A program made the position numbers and the translations under genes. This document shows positions 1 through 6,049 of a stretch of 9,552 nucleotides of DNA, piece by piece; the stretch's first letter is position 1, and each line of letters opens with the position of its first letter. The stretch spans positions 1 through 9,552 of the forward strand of contig QOAX01000005.1 in the NCBI GenBank assembly GCA_003972865.1. Direction: 5' to 3'. A model generated the notes under the pieces. That model had not been told where the DNA came from and searched no databases. It worked only from the letters and a program-made list of their open reading frames with translations. This DNA comes from Verrucomicrobiota bacterium (GTDB taxonomy: Bacteria; Verrucomicrobiota; Verrucomicrobiia; Limisphaerales; UBA1096).

Positions 1-1
1 G

Positions 2-274
2 GTCATGGAGATTTTCTCCCAGACCGGCGCCAATTCCCGCGTGCTCGAGACCGATGGCGAGGACATGCGCGACCGCGACCATGAGTGCTACTTCTCCGGT
101 GCGCACGCCGCAAAGGATTCCGGCATCGCATTGGCGCTTGGCCAAGCGGAGGGCCTCAATCTCCCGATGGCCGCCGCCTCCAAGGGGCAGTTCGACAAAA
201 TGATCGAGAAGGGCATCGGCGAATTGGACAAGTCCGGCGTGGCCGAGTTGACGTTCAAGGGTCGCACCGACTGA
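2..274 (+). CDS. 3-hydroxyisobutyrate dehydrogenase-like oxidoreductase, C-terminal part (5' truncated)
   Basis: This is the last 90 residues of a beta-hydroxyacid dehydrogenase. The reading frame is open through the left window edge, so the Met at base 5 is internal and not a start. The visible part matches the all-helical C-terminal domain of the family. It has the conserved 'AAKDSGIALALGQAEGLNLP' stretch (the family's KD-l-x-lA-x-x-a-x-x-g-x-x-lP helix, whose Lys lies near the cofactor in known structures). It then has a helix with a 'Kmiekgigel-DKSGvael' ending typical of these enzymes. The N-terminal Rossmann domain and the catalytic Lys motif (GxxGxGxxxK) lie outside the window, so cofactor and substrate cannot be read. 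Relatives include 3-hydroxyisobutyrate, tartronate-semialdehyde and glyoxylate/succinic-semialdehyde reductases. The coding sequence carries a perfect copy of the window's iterated palindrome (135-148), read as Ala-Leu-Gly-Gln-Ala. An intrinsic terminator starts 21 bases after the stop. Confidence 0.85.
   Translation, partial: VMEIFSQTGANSRVLETDGEDMRDRDHECYFSGAHAAKDSGIALALGQAEGLNLPMAAASKGQFDKMIEKGIGELDKSGVAELTFKGRTD
135..148. repeat. Iterated palindrome CGCTTGGCCAAGCG, inside a gene
   Basis: Perfect 14-base palindrome containing the TTGGCCAA octamer. It lies inside the dehydrogenase coding sequence and encodes Leu-Gly-Gln with flanking Ala. It is the longest perfect palindrome of this type found within a gene in the window. 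Confidence 0.7.
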
Positions 275-294
275 ACAGAGAACTCCGTTTCCCG

Positions 295-327
295 AAAGGC
301 GGCCAAACAATTGGCCGCCTTTTTTTG
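295..327 (+). terminator. Intrinsic terminator after the dehydrogenase gene
   Basis: A perfect 12-bp stem, AAAGGCGGCCAA (295-306) with TTGGCCGCCTTT (311-322), closes a four-base ACAA loop. A T-rich run follows (seven Ts from 320, then G and more Ts). The A-tract on the 5' side means the structure could also stop transcription from the other strand. The loop-proximal part of the stem is GGCCAA...TTGGCC, the same hexamers as the window's iterated palindrome, opened by a loop. Confidence 0.92.
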
Positions 328-425
328 TTTTTTCGCTTGCACCGGTGGCCGGGATTTGTTTTTTTCCACGGCCTTTGCCCGACCAAGGACACTGGGATGG
401 CGCTTCCGCCGGGCTTTTTGCAAGG

Positions 426-734
426 ATGGACAACACACAGAACAACGGTAACGGGCGATATTCGGCCAAGGGAATGGCCAAACCGGTCAATTTCCTCTGC
501 ATTGCACCGGACGCGCAGGAGGTGTCGGTGATCGGTGATTTCAACGATTGGAACGGCAAAGCGCACGCCATGAATCGGCAGTTTGACGGCTCATGGATCA
601 CGCAGATTGACCTGCACCACGGGCATCACCGCTACCAGTTCCTGATCGACGGCAGCCCGTCGCTCGATCCCAGCGCCAACGGCGTCGTGCGCAACGAGAA
701 GAACCAGCGCGTCTCCCTCATTGCCGTCAGCTAA
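426..734 (+). CDS. Standalone glycogen-binding domain protein (CBM48 / AMPK-beta type)
   Basis: This 102-residue protein is essentially one immunoglobulin-like carbohydrate-binding module of the CBM48/isoamylase-N/AMPK-beta type. After about 18 polar residues the domain begins at 'KPVNFLCIAPDAQEVSVIG'. The hallmark GDFNDWN is at 37-43, with binding Trp42. The 'YQFLIDG' strand is at 70-76 and the 'DP' turn at 81-82. In AMPK-beta a second Trp follows the 'VDG' turn. Here the stretch is DGSPSLDP, so that Trp is absent and glucan affinity may be reduced. No signal peptide or catalytic domain is present, so it is probably cytosolic, perhaps a glycogen-targeting or regulatory partner; this is inference. 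I chose the ATG at 426. An in-frame ATG at 345 would add 27 residues unlike the family, and another at 474 (Met17) is possible. No well-spaced Shine-Dalgarno is visible. It ends 15 bases before a bidirectional terminator. Confidence 0.85.
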   Translation: MDNTQNNGNGRYSAKGMAKPVNFLCIAPDAQEVSVIGDFNDWNGKAHAMNRQFDGSWITQIDLHHGHHRYQFLIDGSPSLDPSANGVVRNEKNQRVSLIAVS

Positions 735-749
735 TCCCATGTTTCAAAC

Positions 750-779
750 AAAAAAGGCGGCCATCAGGCCGCCTTTTTT
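750..779. terminator. Bidirectional intrinsic terminator between convergent genes
   Basis: A perfect 13-bp inverted repeat, AAAAAAGGCGGCC (750-762) with GGCCGCCTTTTTT (767-779), around an ATCA loop. It gives a GC-rich stem with a T-run on either strand. It sits between the stop of the CBM48 gene (734) and the stop of the minus-strand gene (803), so it can serve both. The GGCGGCC core is shared with the terminator at 295-327. Confidence 0.93.
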
Positions 780-802
780 GTATCAAGATTTGCTGGGGAG
801 GA

Positions 803-1078
803 TCAGTTGTTCTCCGGATCCGGCGACGGGGGTTGCTCCTTGAGCCCGACCGACTCGGCGATGTCCTTGAACTCGGTGTGATCCACCGTGTTGAGACACT
901 TGCCACGCTCGGTGAGCTTCTCGTTGATCTTGACGACCTTCTCCGTCATCTGGTCGTGCGTGTCCTGAGTCCCTCCGGCGACGACAAAATTGTCGCCGGT
1001 GGTGATGCGCTTGTGGCCGTCGGAATCCATCCCGAGCCCAACCATCACTGCTTTTTTTTTGCTGTTGCCCCTAGGCAC
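803..1078 (-). CDS. Conserved-looking small protein of unknown function (91 aa)
   Basis: I do not recognise a named family. The protein is hydrophilic, with no signal peptide or membrane segment, and has a single Cys (residue 61). A basic N-terminus (RGNSKKK) leads into 'GLGMDSDGHKRITTGDNF', which reads like a compact beta strand/turn. A charged, probably helical segment follows (about 42-58, 'DQMTEKVVKINEKLTER'), then a 'HTEFKDIAESVGL' helix and a Pro/Asp/Asn-rich tail. I take it as real because of the protein-like composition, its own shared terminator and the divergent arrangement with nadE. The frame opens just after a TGA, so the start is GTG at 1078 or ATG at 1045 (codon 12). Codons 7-9 are nine consecutive A bases on the coding strand, a possible slippage site. 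A weak TTGACC/TACCTT pair just upstream would put transcription start almost on the GTG. Confidence 0.65.
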   Translation of the reverse strand: MPRGNSKKKAVMVGLGMDSDGHKRITTGDNFVVAGGTQDTHDQMTEKVVKINEKLTERGKCLNTVDHTEFKDIAESVGLKEQPPSPDPENN

Positions 1079-1084
1079 GCCAAA

Positions 1085-1112
1085 AAGGTAACGCCTGCGA
1101 AAGGCGGGTCAA
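1085..1112 (-). promoter_or_regulatory. Possible sigma70-type promoter for the 803-1078 gene
   Basis: On the minus strand TTGACC (1107-1112) and TACCTT (1085-1090) are separated by 16 bases. The -35 box matches five of six consensus bases and the -10 only three of six. The spacer holds a short inverted repeat, CGCCT/AGGCG. If used, transcription would begin at about base 1078, so the message would be leaderless with a GTG start. This is weak, pattern-only evidence. Confidence 0.25.
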
Positions 1113-1186
1113 GAGACAAAACCGCGCATCCGCTGGCCGGCCATGCCTGCGATTCTGTCTTTCTCCGCATACGGTTCGCCGATAAC

Positions 1187-1199
1187 CTTGGCCAAGCGG
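1187..1199. repeat. Iterated palindrome CTTGGCCAAG just upstream of nadE
   Basis: CTTGGCCAAG at 1187-1196, followed by CGG. It ends six bases before the nadE ATG and so covers the position where a ribosome-binding site would lie. A protein bound here, or self-pairing in the RNA, could affect initiation; that is speculation. Confidence 0.65.
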
Positions 1200-1202
1200 C
1201 AG

Positions 1203-2834
1203 ATGAAGATTGCCATCGCCCAGATCAACACCACCGTCGGCGACTTCGACGGCAACTCGGACAAAATCGTCGATGCGTGGCGGCGCGCCGACGAGGCCGG
1301 CGCAGAGCTGGTTGTGCTGCCGGAGTTGGCGCTGTGCGGCTATCCGCCGCGCGACCTGCTGGCCAAGCCGGCGTTCCTCCGGCAAAACCAGGCGACACTC
1401 GAGCGCCTGGCCAAGCGCGGCGGACGCGCCGTCGCCGTCGTGGGCCACGCCTCCGTCAACGAGACCGACTCCGGCCGCCCCGCCCGCAATTCCGCCGCCG
1501 TGCTGCGGGACGGCCAAATAATCGACGTCCGCCACAAGATGCTGCTGCCGACCTACGATGTGTTCGACGAGGATCGCTATTTCGAGCCGGCGACCGACAA
1601 CACGCCGGTGGAAATCCTCGGCAAAAAAATCGGCATCACCATTTGCGAAGACATCTGGAACGATGAGGTGTTCCCGAACGACCGCCGCTACGGCCGGCGC
1701 CCCGCTGACGCCCTCACCGCTGCCGGCGCGGAACTGCTGCTCAACCTCTCTGCCTCACCGTGGAATCTCGGCAAGGAGCACAGCCGCCATGTGCTGCTCT
1801 CGCAGCTCTCGGCCAAGGCCGGTTGCCCGGTGGTGTACTGCAACCTCGTCGGCGGCAACGACGAACTGGTGTTCGACGGCGGCAGCCAATACTACAACGG
1901 CCACGGCGTGCTTGGGGCCAGTGGGGCGATGTTCGCGGAAGATCTGCTGCTTGTGGACACGGAGACCATCGAGCCGAAGTTGAGCGACACCTCCGACGAC
2001 GACGAGAAGCTTCACAAGGCGCTCTCGCTCGGCGTGCGCGATTATCTGCACAAGTGTGGCTTTGCGTCGGCGGTCATCGGGTTGAGCGGCGGCATCGACT
2101 CGGCGGTGACGGCAGTGATCGCCGTCGATGCGTTGAGCGCGGAAAATGTCCGCGGCGTGGCCATGCCGTCGCAGTATTCGTCGCAGGGCAGCCTCGACGA
2201 CGCCGAGCGCCTGGCCAACGCGCTGGGCATCCGGTACGACATCGTGCCGATCGAGCCGGTGTTCGAGCAACTCAAATCGCAACTGGGCGATATTTTCGAT
2301 GGACTCGACGAGGACACGGCCGAGGAAAACATGCAGGCGCGCATTCGCGGCAACATCCTCATGTCGATGTCGAACAAGTTCGGTTCGCTGCTGCTGACGA
2401 CCGGCAACAAGAGCGAGTTGGCGGTGGGCTACTGCACACTCTACGGCGACATGTGCGGCGGCCTGGCTGTGATCAGCGACCTGCCCAAGACCCGGGTTTA
2501 CAGCCTGGCCAAGTGGATCAACCGCGCGCGCGAAATCATCCCGGAATCCACCCTCACCAAGCCGCCGTCCGCCGAGCTGCGGCCCGACCAGGTCGATCAG
2601 GATTCGCTGCCGCCGTACGACGTGCTTGACAGCATCCTCGAGGCGTACGTGGTGGACGGACAGGACGCCGAGTCAATCATCGCCTCCGGCCACGACAAAG
2701 CGACGGTTCAGCGGATCATCCGGTTGATCAACCTCAACGAGTACAAACGCCGCCAGGCCGCGCCCGGCATCAAGGTCACGAGCAAGGCGTTTGGCGTCGG
2801 CCGCCGCATCCCGGTGGCCAAGCGCTTTTCGTGA
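1203..2834 (+). CDS. nadE: NAD+ synthetase, glutamine-dependent
   Basis: This 543-residue two-domain enzyme catalyses the last step of NAD+ biosynthesis in the cytosol: ATP-dependent amidation of nicotinic acid adenine dinucleotide, with ammonia released from glutamine. Residues 1 to about 260 form the nitrilase-type glutaminase domain. Its catalytic triad is visible as Glu41 (LPELALCGYP), Lys112 (HKMLLPTYDVFDE) and Cys148 (GITICEDIW). Residues of about 270-543 form the synthetase domain, with the PP-loop SGGIDS at 295-300, TTGNKSE at 399-405, YGDMCGG at 414-420 and the conserved 'LTKPPSAELRPDQVDQD' at 451-467. Length and order match the bacterial glutamine-dependent class. I start at ATG 1203 because MKIAIAQINTTVGDFDGN is the family's usual N-terminus. 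The frame runs open to an ATG at 1143, but those 20 extra residues are not family-like and would be read through the palindrome. No good Shine-Dalgarno is seen. It is divergent from the 803-1078 gene across 124 bases. Confidence 0.97.
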   Translation: MKIAIAQINTTVGDFDGNSDKIVDAWRRADEAGAELVVLPELALCGYPPRDLLAKPAFLRQNQATLERLAKRGGRAVAVVGHASVNETDSGRPARNSAAVLRDGQIIDVRHKMLLPTYDVFDEDRYFEPATDNTPVEILGKKIGITICEDIWNDEVFPNDRRYGRRPADALTAAGAELLLNLSASPWNLGKEHSRHVLLSQLSAKAGCPVVYCNLVGGNDELVFDGGSQYYNGHGVLGASGAMFAEDLLLVDTETIEPKLSDTSDDDEKLHKALSLGVRDYLHKCGFASAVIGLSGGIDSAVTAVIAVDALSAENVRGVAMPSQYSSQGSLDDAERLANALGIRYDIVPIEPVFEQLKSQLGDIFDGLDEDTAEENMQARIRGNILMSMSNKFGSLLLTTGNKSELAVGYCTLYGDMCGGLAVISDLPKTRVYSLAKWINRAREIIPESTLTKPPSAELRPDQVDQDSLPPYDVLDSILEAYVVDGQDAESIIASGHDKATVQRIIRLINLNEYKRRQAAPGIKVTSKAFGVGRRIPVAKRFS

Positions 2835-2843
2835 GTGGTTTTT

Positions 2844-2875
2844 AAACCGCGAATGGACGCGGATGAACGCCATTG
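2844..2875. repeat. Short tandem-like repeat GCGAATGGAC / GCGGATGAAC (probable dispersed repeat copy)
   Basis: Just after nadE, two 10-base units lie head to tail (2849-2858 and 2859-2868), followed by a third partial GC. I recall near-identical 'CCGCGAATGGACGCGAATG' strings as dispersed intergenic repeats in PVC and other environmental genomes, often mis-annotated as peptides such as NREWTRMN. That attribution is from memory and needs a genome search. Confidence 0.4.
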
Positions 2876-2876
2876 A

Positions 2877-2895
2877 GGCCAAGCGCTTGGCCAAA
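2877..2895. repeat. Extended iterated palindrome GGCCAAGCGCTTGGCCAAA
   Basis: A perfect 16-base palindrome, GGCCAAGCGCTTGGCC (2877-2892), that runs directly into a TTGGCCAA octamer (2887-2894). The two palindromic cores, AAGCGCTT and TTGGCCAA, are interleaved, making a 12-base periodic lattice. As RNA it could fold as GGCCAA-GCGC-TTGGCC. No T-run follows directly, although a T-rich stretch (2910-2928) lies about 18 bases downstream, so it is not a standard terminator for nadE. Confidence 0.7.
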
Positions 2896-2963
2896 CGGGC
2901 TGTGAATAGGTTCTTCTTGTTTTTCCTGAATGTGACGGCACGCTCGCGCGACCTTTACCGCAG

Positions 2964-2973
2964 CTTGGCCAAA
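2964..2973. repeat. Iterated palindrome copy CTTGGCCAAA
   Basis: Second TTGGCCAA octamer (2965-2972) in the 174-base gap between nadE and the DUF5916 gene, 78 bases from the previous one and 36 bases before the DUF5916 start. Apart from this copy, the one at 2877 and the short repeat at 2844, I see no promoter or terminator in this gap that I would defend. Confidence 0.6.
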
Positions 2974-3008
2974 ACCGAGTCGCCGCAACCGACACCCCTT
3001 CACCCTGA

Positions 3009-5189
3009 ATGAGAAAACTTCTTTACCTTGGAGCCGTGCTGGCTGGCTCCGCAGGCTTCGCCTTGGCTGCATACGGAGCTGCCGCAAGCCCGGCCAAGCC
3101 ACGCCCTTCCGTCACCGCCATGCGCGTGGAGCAGCCACCGGTGATCGACGGCGCGCTCGACGAGGATGCCTGGCAGAAAGCCCCGGCCGCCGGTGACTTT
3201 ACGCAATATGAACCCAAGGACGGTGTGCCGATGACCGAGCGCACAGAGTTTCGCATTCTTTATAGCGACGAGGCGCTCTACATCGGCATTTGGTGTTACG
3301 ACTCCGAGCCAAACAAGATCCTCGCCCGTACCATGTCCCGTGATGATTATCCCAACGAAGACGATTTTGTTTCCTTCTCCATCGACCCTTTCCATGATCG
3401 CCGAAACGGCTACATGTTCGCCATTAACCCAAACGGCACTCGTTTCGATGCCATCATCAATAACAACGCCTACGCCGGTAACAGTTGGGACGCCATCTGG
3501 GACTGCCGAGGCAAGATCACCGACAAGGGCTGGTTCTGCGAAATCGCCATCCCATTCGACTCAATCGCTTTCGCGCCAAACAACTCCACTTGGGGGTTTA
3601 ACATTGCCCGGACGATTCGCCGCAAAAACGAGCGTGGCCGTTGGCACAGCGAGGGACGCCACCTCAGTACCTCGGCCATGGCAAACGCCGGCGAGATACG
3701 CGGCCTTGAAGGGCTCGACAATGTCACCAAGTGGGAGTTCCTCCCCTACGGCATGGGCAAGTACCAGCACAACAACGACACCGGCAACGGAAACACACTG
3801 GGCGACTTTGGAGGTGACATTTCCTATCGTCTGGCGCCAAACCTGAACGCCAGCCTTTCAGTGAACACCGACTTTGCCGAGACGGAGGTCGACTACCGCC
3901 AACTCAACTTCACCCGCTTCTCCCTTCAGTATCCGGAGAAACGAGACTTTTTCCTTAAGGATTCCGGCATTTTTAAGTTCGGGCCGGCGTCACGGCGTTC
4001 GAGATCACAGTCCAGCACCCCGTTCTTCAGTCGCCGCATTGGCCTTACCCATAGCGGACATCAGGTTCCCATCAATTTGGCGACCAAGATCACCGGTCGG
4101 GTCGGCAAATATAATATCGGCATGATCGGAGCCATGATCGACAAGCACGACGGCATTGGCAGCCAAAACGTCTTTGTCACCCGCATTTCACGCAACGTGC
4201 TCGAACAATCATCGATTGGCATGATAAGCACCATGGGTGATCCAAATTCTGACAAGGACGCATACATGATCGGCACAGATTTCAATTACCGCACGACAAA
4301 GTTCCTCACCGACAAGACGCTTCGTGCCAGCGTTTACACCATGGCCAATTTCGACGACGACACCGATTGGAACTACGCCCACGGGGCAGATATCAGCTAC
4401 CCGAACGATCTCATCGACGCCGGCGTGTCGTTTTATCAAGTCGACGAGGAATTCAAACCCAAGCTCGGCTACACCCGGCGAACCGGAATTCGGCGATTCG
4501 GATCATCCTTCTCCTACCGACCAAGGCCCGAAAACATCGACTGGTTGCGAAAATATCACCTGAGCTACAGGAATTCTATCTACACCACGCTCGACAACGA
4601 CATTGAGTCGCAGCGGCATAGTTTCTACATTCCATACTTGGATTTTGAATCTGGCCACAATGTCTACTTCAAAATCGAGCAGGAATACGACAAGCCGGAT
4701 CGCGACTTCGGCGTCTCCGGCGGTGGCGTCGTTCCAGCCGGCGAATATTGGATGACCAACTACACCTTGGACTTCGACCTCAGGGACGCCGGCTTAATCA
4801 ACGGTGGCTTCGGCTATGAGTTAGGCGACTGGTACCACGGCGAGAAACAAACCGCCTATTTCCGGCTTGGTTTTGATCCGACCAAGTGGCTCAATACCAG
4901 CCTCAGTTACAGCTACAACCACTTTGAACTGCCCGACACCGAGTTCGACGCACAGATTGCCTCCGGGAACATTCGGATCAACTTCACTCCGGACATGGGA
5001 TGGTCGCACCTCATCCAGTACGACAACGTCTCGGAATCCATCGGCTACAACACCCGCTTCTTCTGGGAATTTCAGCCTGGCAAAAAGTTTTACATCGTGG
5101 TTCGCCAAAACTATGGCGATGAGGATCGGTTGTTCTCACTGCGCGAGAGCGAATTTGTCGTCAAGGCAATCACCACCTTTCGCTTGTGA
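3009..5189 (+). CDS. CBM9-like / DUF5916 outer-membrane-type protein
   Basis: A 726-residue exported protein. The N-terminus (MRKLLYLGAVLAGSAGFALA) is a Sec signal peptide, with cleavage likely around residues 21-28. Residues of about 36-210 form a CBM9-like jelly-roll: 'PPVIDGALDEDAWQKAP' (43-59), a D-rich middle, and 'GWFCEIAIPFDSI' (174-186). The remainder is the DUF5916 region, with its signature NTDFAETEVDYRQLNFTRF (286-304), 'PEKRDFFLKDSGIF' (309-322) and 'FFSRRIGL' (339-346). About 350 residues of alternating aromatic/polar strands follow, ending in 'FVVKAITTFRL', as expected for a beta-barrel in the outer membrane. The family's job is unknown; association with glycan or surface uptake is inferred from the CBM9-like fold. 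Base composition is lower in GC in several blocks than in nadE or namZ. No Shine-Dalgarno is seen. The ATG overlaps the TGA of a small upstream frame (ATGA). Confidence 0.88.
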   Translation: MRKLLYLGAVLAGSAGFALAAYGAAASPAKPRPSVTAMRVEQPPVIDGALDEDAWQKAPAAGDFTQYEPKDGVPMTERTEFRILYSDEALYIGIWCYDSEPNKILARTMSRDDYPNEDDFVSFSIDPFHDRRNGYMFAINPNGTRFDAIINNNAYAGNSWDAIWDCRGKITDKGWFCEIAIPFDSIAFAPNNSTWGFNIARTIRRKNERGRWHSEGRHLSTSAMANAGEIRGLEGLDNVTKWEFLPYGMGKYQHNNDTGNGNTLGDFGGDISYRLAPNLNASLSVNTDFAETEVDYRQLNFTRFSLQYPEKRDFFLKDSGIFKFGPASRRSRSQSSTPFFSRRIGLTHSGHQVPINLATKITGRVGKYNIGMIGAMIDKHDGIGSQNVFVTRISRNVLEQSSIGMISTMGDPNSDKDAYMIGTDFNYRTTKFLTDKTLRASVYTMANFDDDTDWNYAHGADISYPNDLIDAGVSFYQVDEEFKPKLGYTRRTGIRRFGSSFSYRPRPENIDWLRKYHLSYRNSIYTTLDNDIESQRHSFYIPYLDFESGHNVYFKIEQEYDKPDRDFGVSGGGVVPAGEYWMTNYTLDFDLRDAGLINGGFGYELGDWYHGEKQTAYFRLGFDPTKWLNTSLSYSYNHFELPDTEFDAQIASGNIRINFTPDMGWSHLIQYDNVSESIGYNTRFFWEFQPGKKFYIVVRQNYGDEDRLFSLRESEFVVKAITTFRL

Positions 5190-5206
5190 GCTTGGCCAAG
5201 CGCCAA
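5190..5206. repeat. Iterated palindrome GCTTGGCCAAGC immediately after the DUF5916 gene
   Basis: A perfect 12-base palindrome (5190-5201) starting on the base after the DUF5916 stop codon, extended by GCCAA (to 5206). An alternative fold pairs TTGGC (5192-5196) with GCCAA (5202-5206). No T-run follows, so it is not a recognisable terminator. Confidence 0.7.
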
Positions 5207-5258
5207 CAGCGAAACACACTGATTATCTAACAAGTCCGCCTACAAGCCGGATAAACCG

Positions 5259-5287
5259 TTGACACGGAAAGCCGGTTTCGCTACCAA
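5259..5287 (+). promoter_or_regulatory. Possible sigma70-type promoter for the peroxiredoxin gene
   Basis: A consensus -35 box TTGACA (5259-5264), a 17-base spacer, then TACCAA (5282-5287), which matches three of six -10 bases including the first two. Predicted start would be near 5294, giving a leader of about 50 bases to the ATG at 5346. An inverted repeat, AAACCG (5253-5258) and CGGTTT (5273-5278), straddles the -35 box and could be an operator. The weak -10 keeps confidence low. Confidence 0.4.
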
Positions 5288-5294
5288 GGCCGGC

Positions 5295-5306
5295 CCTTGG
5301 CCAAGC
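5295..5306. repeat. Iterated palindrome CCTTGGCCAAGC upstream of the peroxiredoxin gene
   Basis: CTTGGCCAAG at 5296-5305. Just before it, CCAAGG (5284-5289) and CCTTGG (5295-5300) also form an inverted repeat, giving a nested symmetric cluster over 5284-5306. If the TTGACA promoter is used, the palindrome covers the first transcribed bases. Confidence 0.65.
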
Positions 5307-5345
5307 CAACGGAAAGACGCATTAAACCCTCAACTTTAAAGAAAA

Positions 5346-5981
5346 ATGGCACTGCGACTGGGCGATGAGGCTCCGAATTTCCAAGCGGAGACAACTGAAG
5401 GTGACATCGACTTCCACGATTGGATCGGCGATGGCTGGGCGATCCTGTTCTCCCATCCGGCCGATTATACTCCGGTCTGCACCACCGAGCTGGGCTACAC
5501 GGCCAAGCTCAAGCCGGAGTTCGAAAAACGCGGCGTCAAGATCATCGCGATCAGCGTGGATTCGCTCGAGGATCACCGGGGCTGGATCAACGACATCAAC
5601 GAGACGCAGAACACCACTGTCAATTTCCCGATCATCGCCGACCCGGATCGCGCCGTGGCCATCGCGTACGACATGATCCACCCGAACGCCGCCGAGAAAT
5701 TCACCGTGCGCTCGGTGTTCGTCATCGACCCGAACAAAAAGATTCGCCTGACCATCACGTACCCGCCCGCCACCGGCCGCAACTTCGACGAAATTTTGCG
5801 CGTGGTGGACGCCCTGCAACTGACCGACAACCACGCTGTGGCCACGCCGGTCAACTGGAAGGACGGCGAGGACTGCATCGTTGTGCCGACCCTCTCCGAC
5901 GAGGAGGCGACGGCCAAGTTCCCGAAAGGATTCACCACCATCAAGCCGTACCTGCGCACCACACCACAGCCGAACAGGTAA
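5346..5981 (+). CDS. Peroxiredoxin, 1-Cys (Prx6) type
   Basis: This 211-residue protein reduces hydrogen peroxide and organic peroxides through a peroxidatic cysteine. The thioredoxin-fold AhpC/TSA region carries the catalytic PxxxTxxC motif as PADYTPVC, with Cys45 as peroxidatic residue, Thr42 in the motif, and Arg122 (VRSVFVID) as the likely conserved active-site Arg. The C-terminal 1-Cys extension is present and characteristic: 'VNWKDGEDCIVVP' (169-181), SDEEATAKFPKGF (184-196) and 'KPYLRTT' (200-206). Length matches the Prx6 family (about 210-220). A second Cys (177) lies in the extension; it is not in the usual resolving position of a 2-Cys enzyme, so a resolving role is only a possibility. 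Probably cytosolic, as no signal peptide is seen. The ATG follows an A-rich stretch rather than a Shine-Dalgarno. An intrinsic terminator follows 15 bases after the stop. Confidence 0.95.
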   Translation: MALRLGDEAPNFQAETTEGDIDFHDWIGDGWAILFSHPADYTPVCTTELGYTAKLKPEFEKRGVKIIAISVDSLEDHRGWINDINETQNTTVNFPIIADPDRAVAIAYDMIHPNAAEKFTVRSVFVIDPNKKIRLTITYPPATGRNFDEILRVVDALQLTDNHAVATPVNWKDGEDCIVVPTLSDEEATAKFPKGFTTIKPYLRTTPQPNR

Positions 5982-5996
5982 TTTACTCTTCAACAT

Positions 5997-6028
5997 GGGG
6001 AGCTGTCGGACGGCGACTCCCCTTTTTT
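5997..6028 (+). terminator. Intrinsic terminator after the peroxiredoxin gene
   Basis: GGGGAG (5997-6002) pairs with CTCCCC (6017-6022). Weaker inner pairing (G5005-like wobble pairs within 6004-6015) lies inside, and a run of six Ts follows (6023-6028). The T-run ends only 21 bases before the DUF971 start codon, so it also sits in the 5' region of that gene. Confidence 0.8.
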
Positions 6029-6049
6029 GTTTCCGGAACCAAGCGCGAC

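Noticed and set aside
1143..1202. Earlier ATG extending nadE by 20 residues
   Set aside because: The extension is not family-like, while Met at 1203 gives the standard MKIAIAQIN start.
833..1666. A 277-residue plus-strand open frame crossing the 803-1078 gene and nadE
   Set aside because: It overlaps nadE in another frame and becomes an Arg-rich string there. It is a GC-driven shadow.
1760..2629. A 289-residue plus-strand frame within nadE
   Set aside because: It is Arg/Gly-rich shadow translation of nadE with no domain signature.
2877..2930. Palindrome plus downstream T-rich stretch as an intrinsic terminator for nadE
   Set aside because: The Ts begin about 18 bases after the stem and are interrupted, so this does not fit the usual structure.
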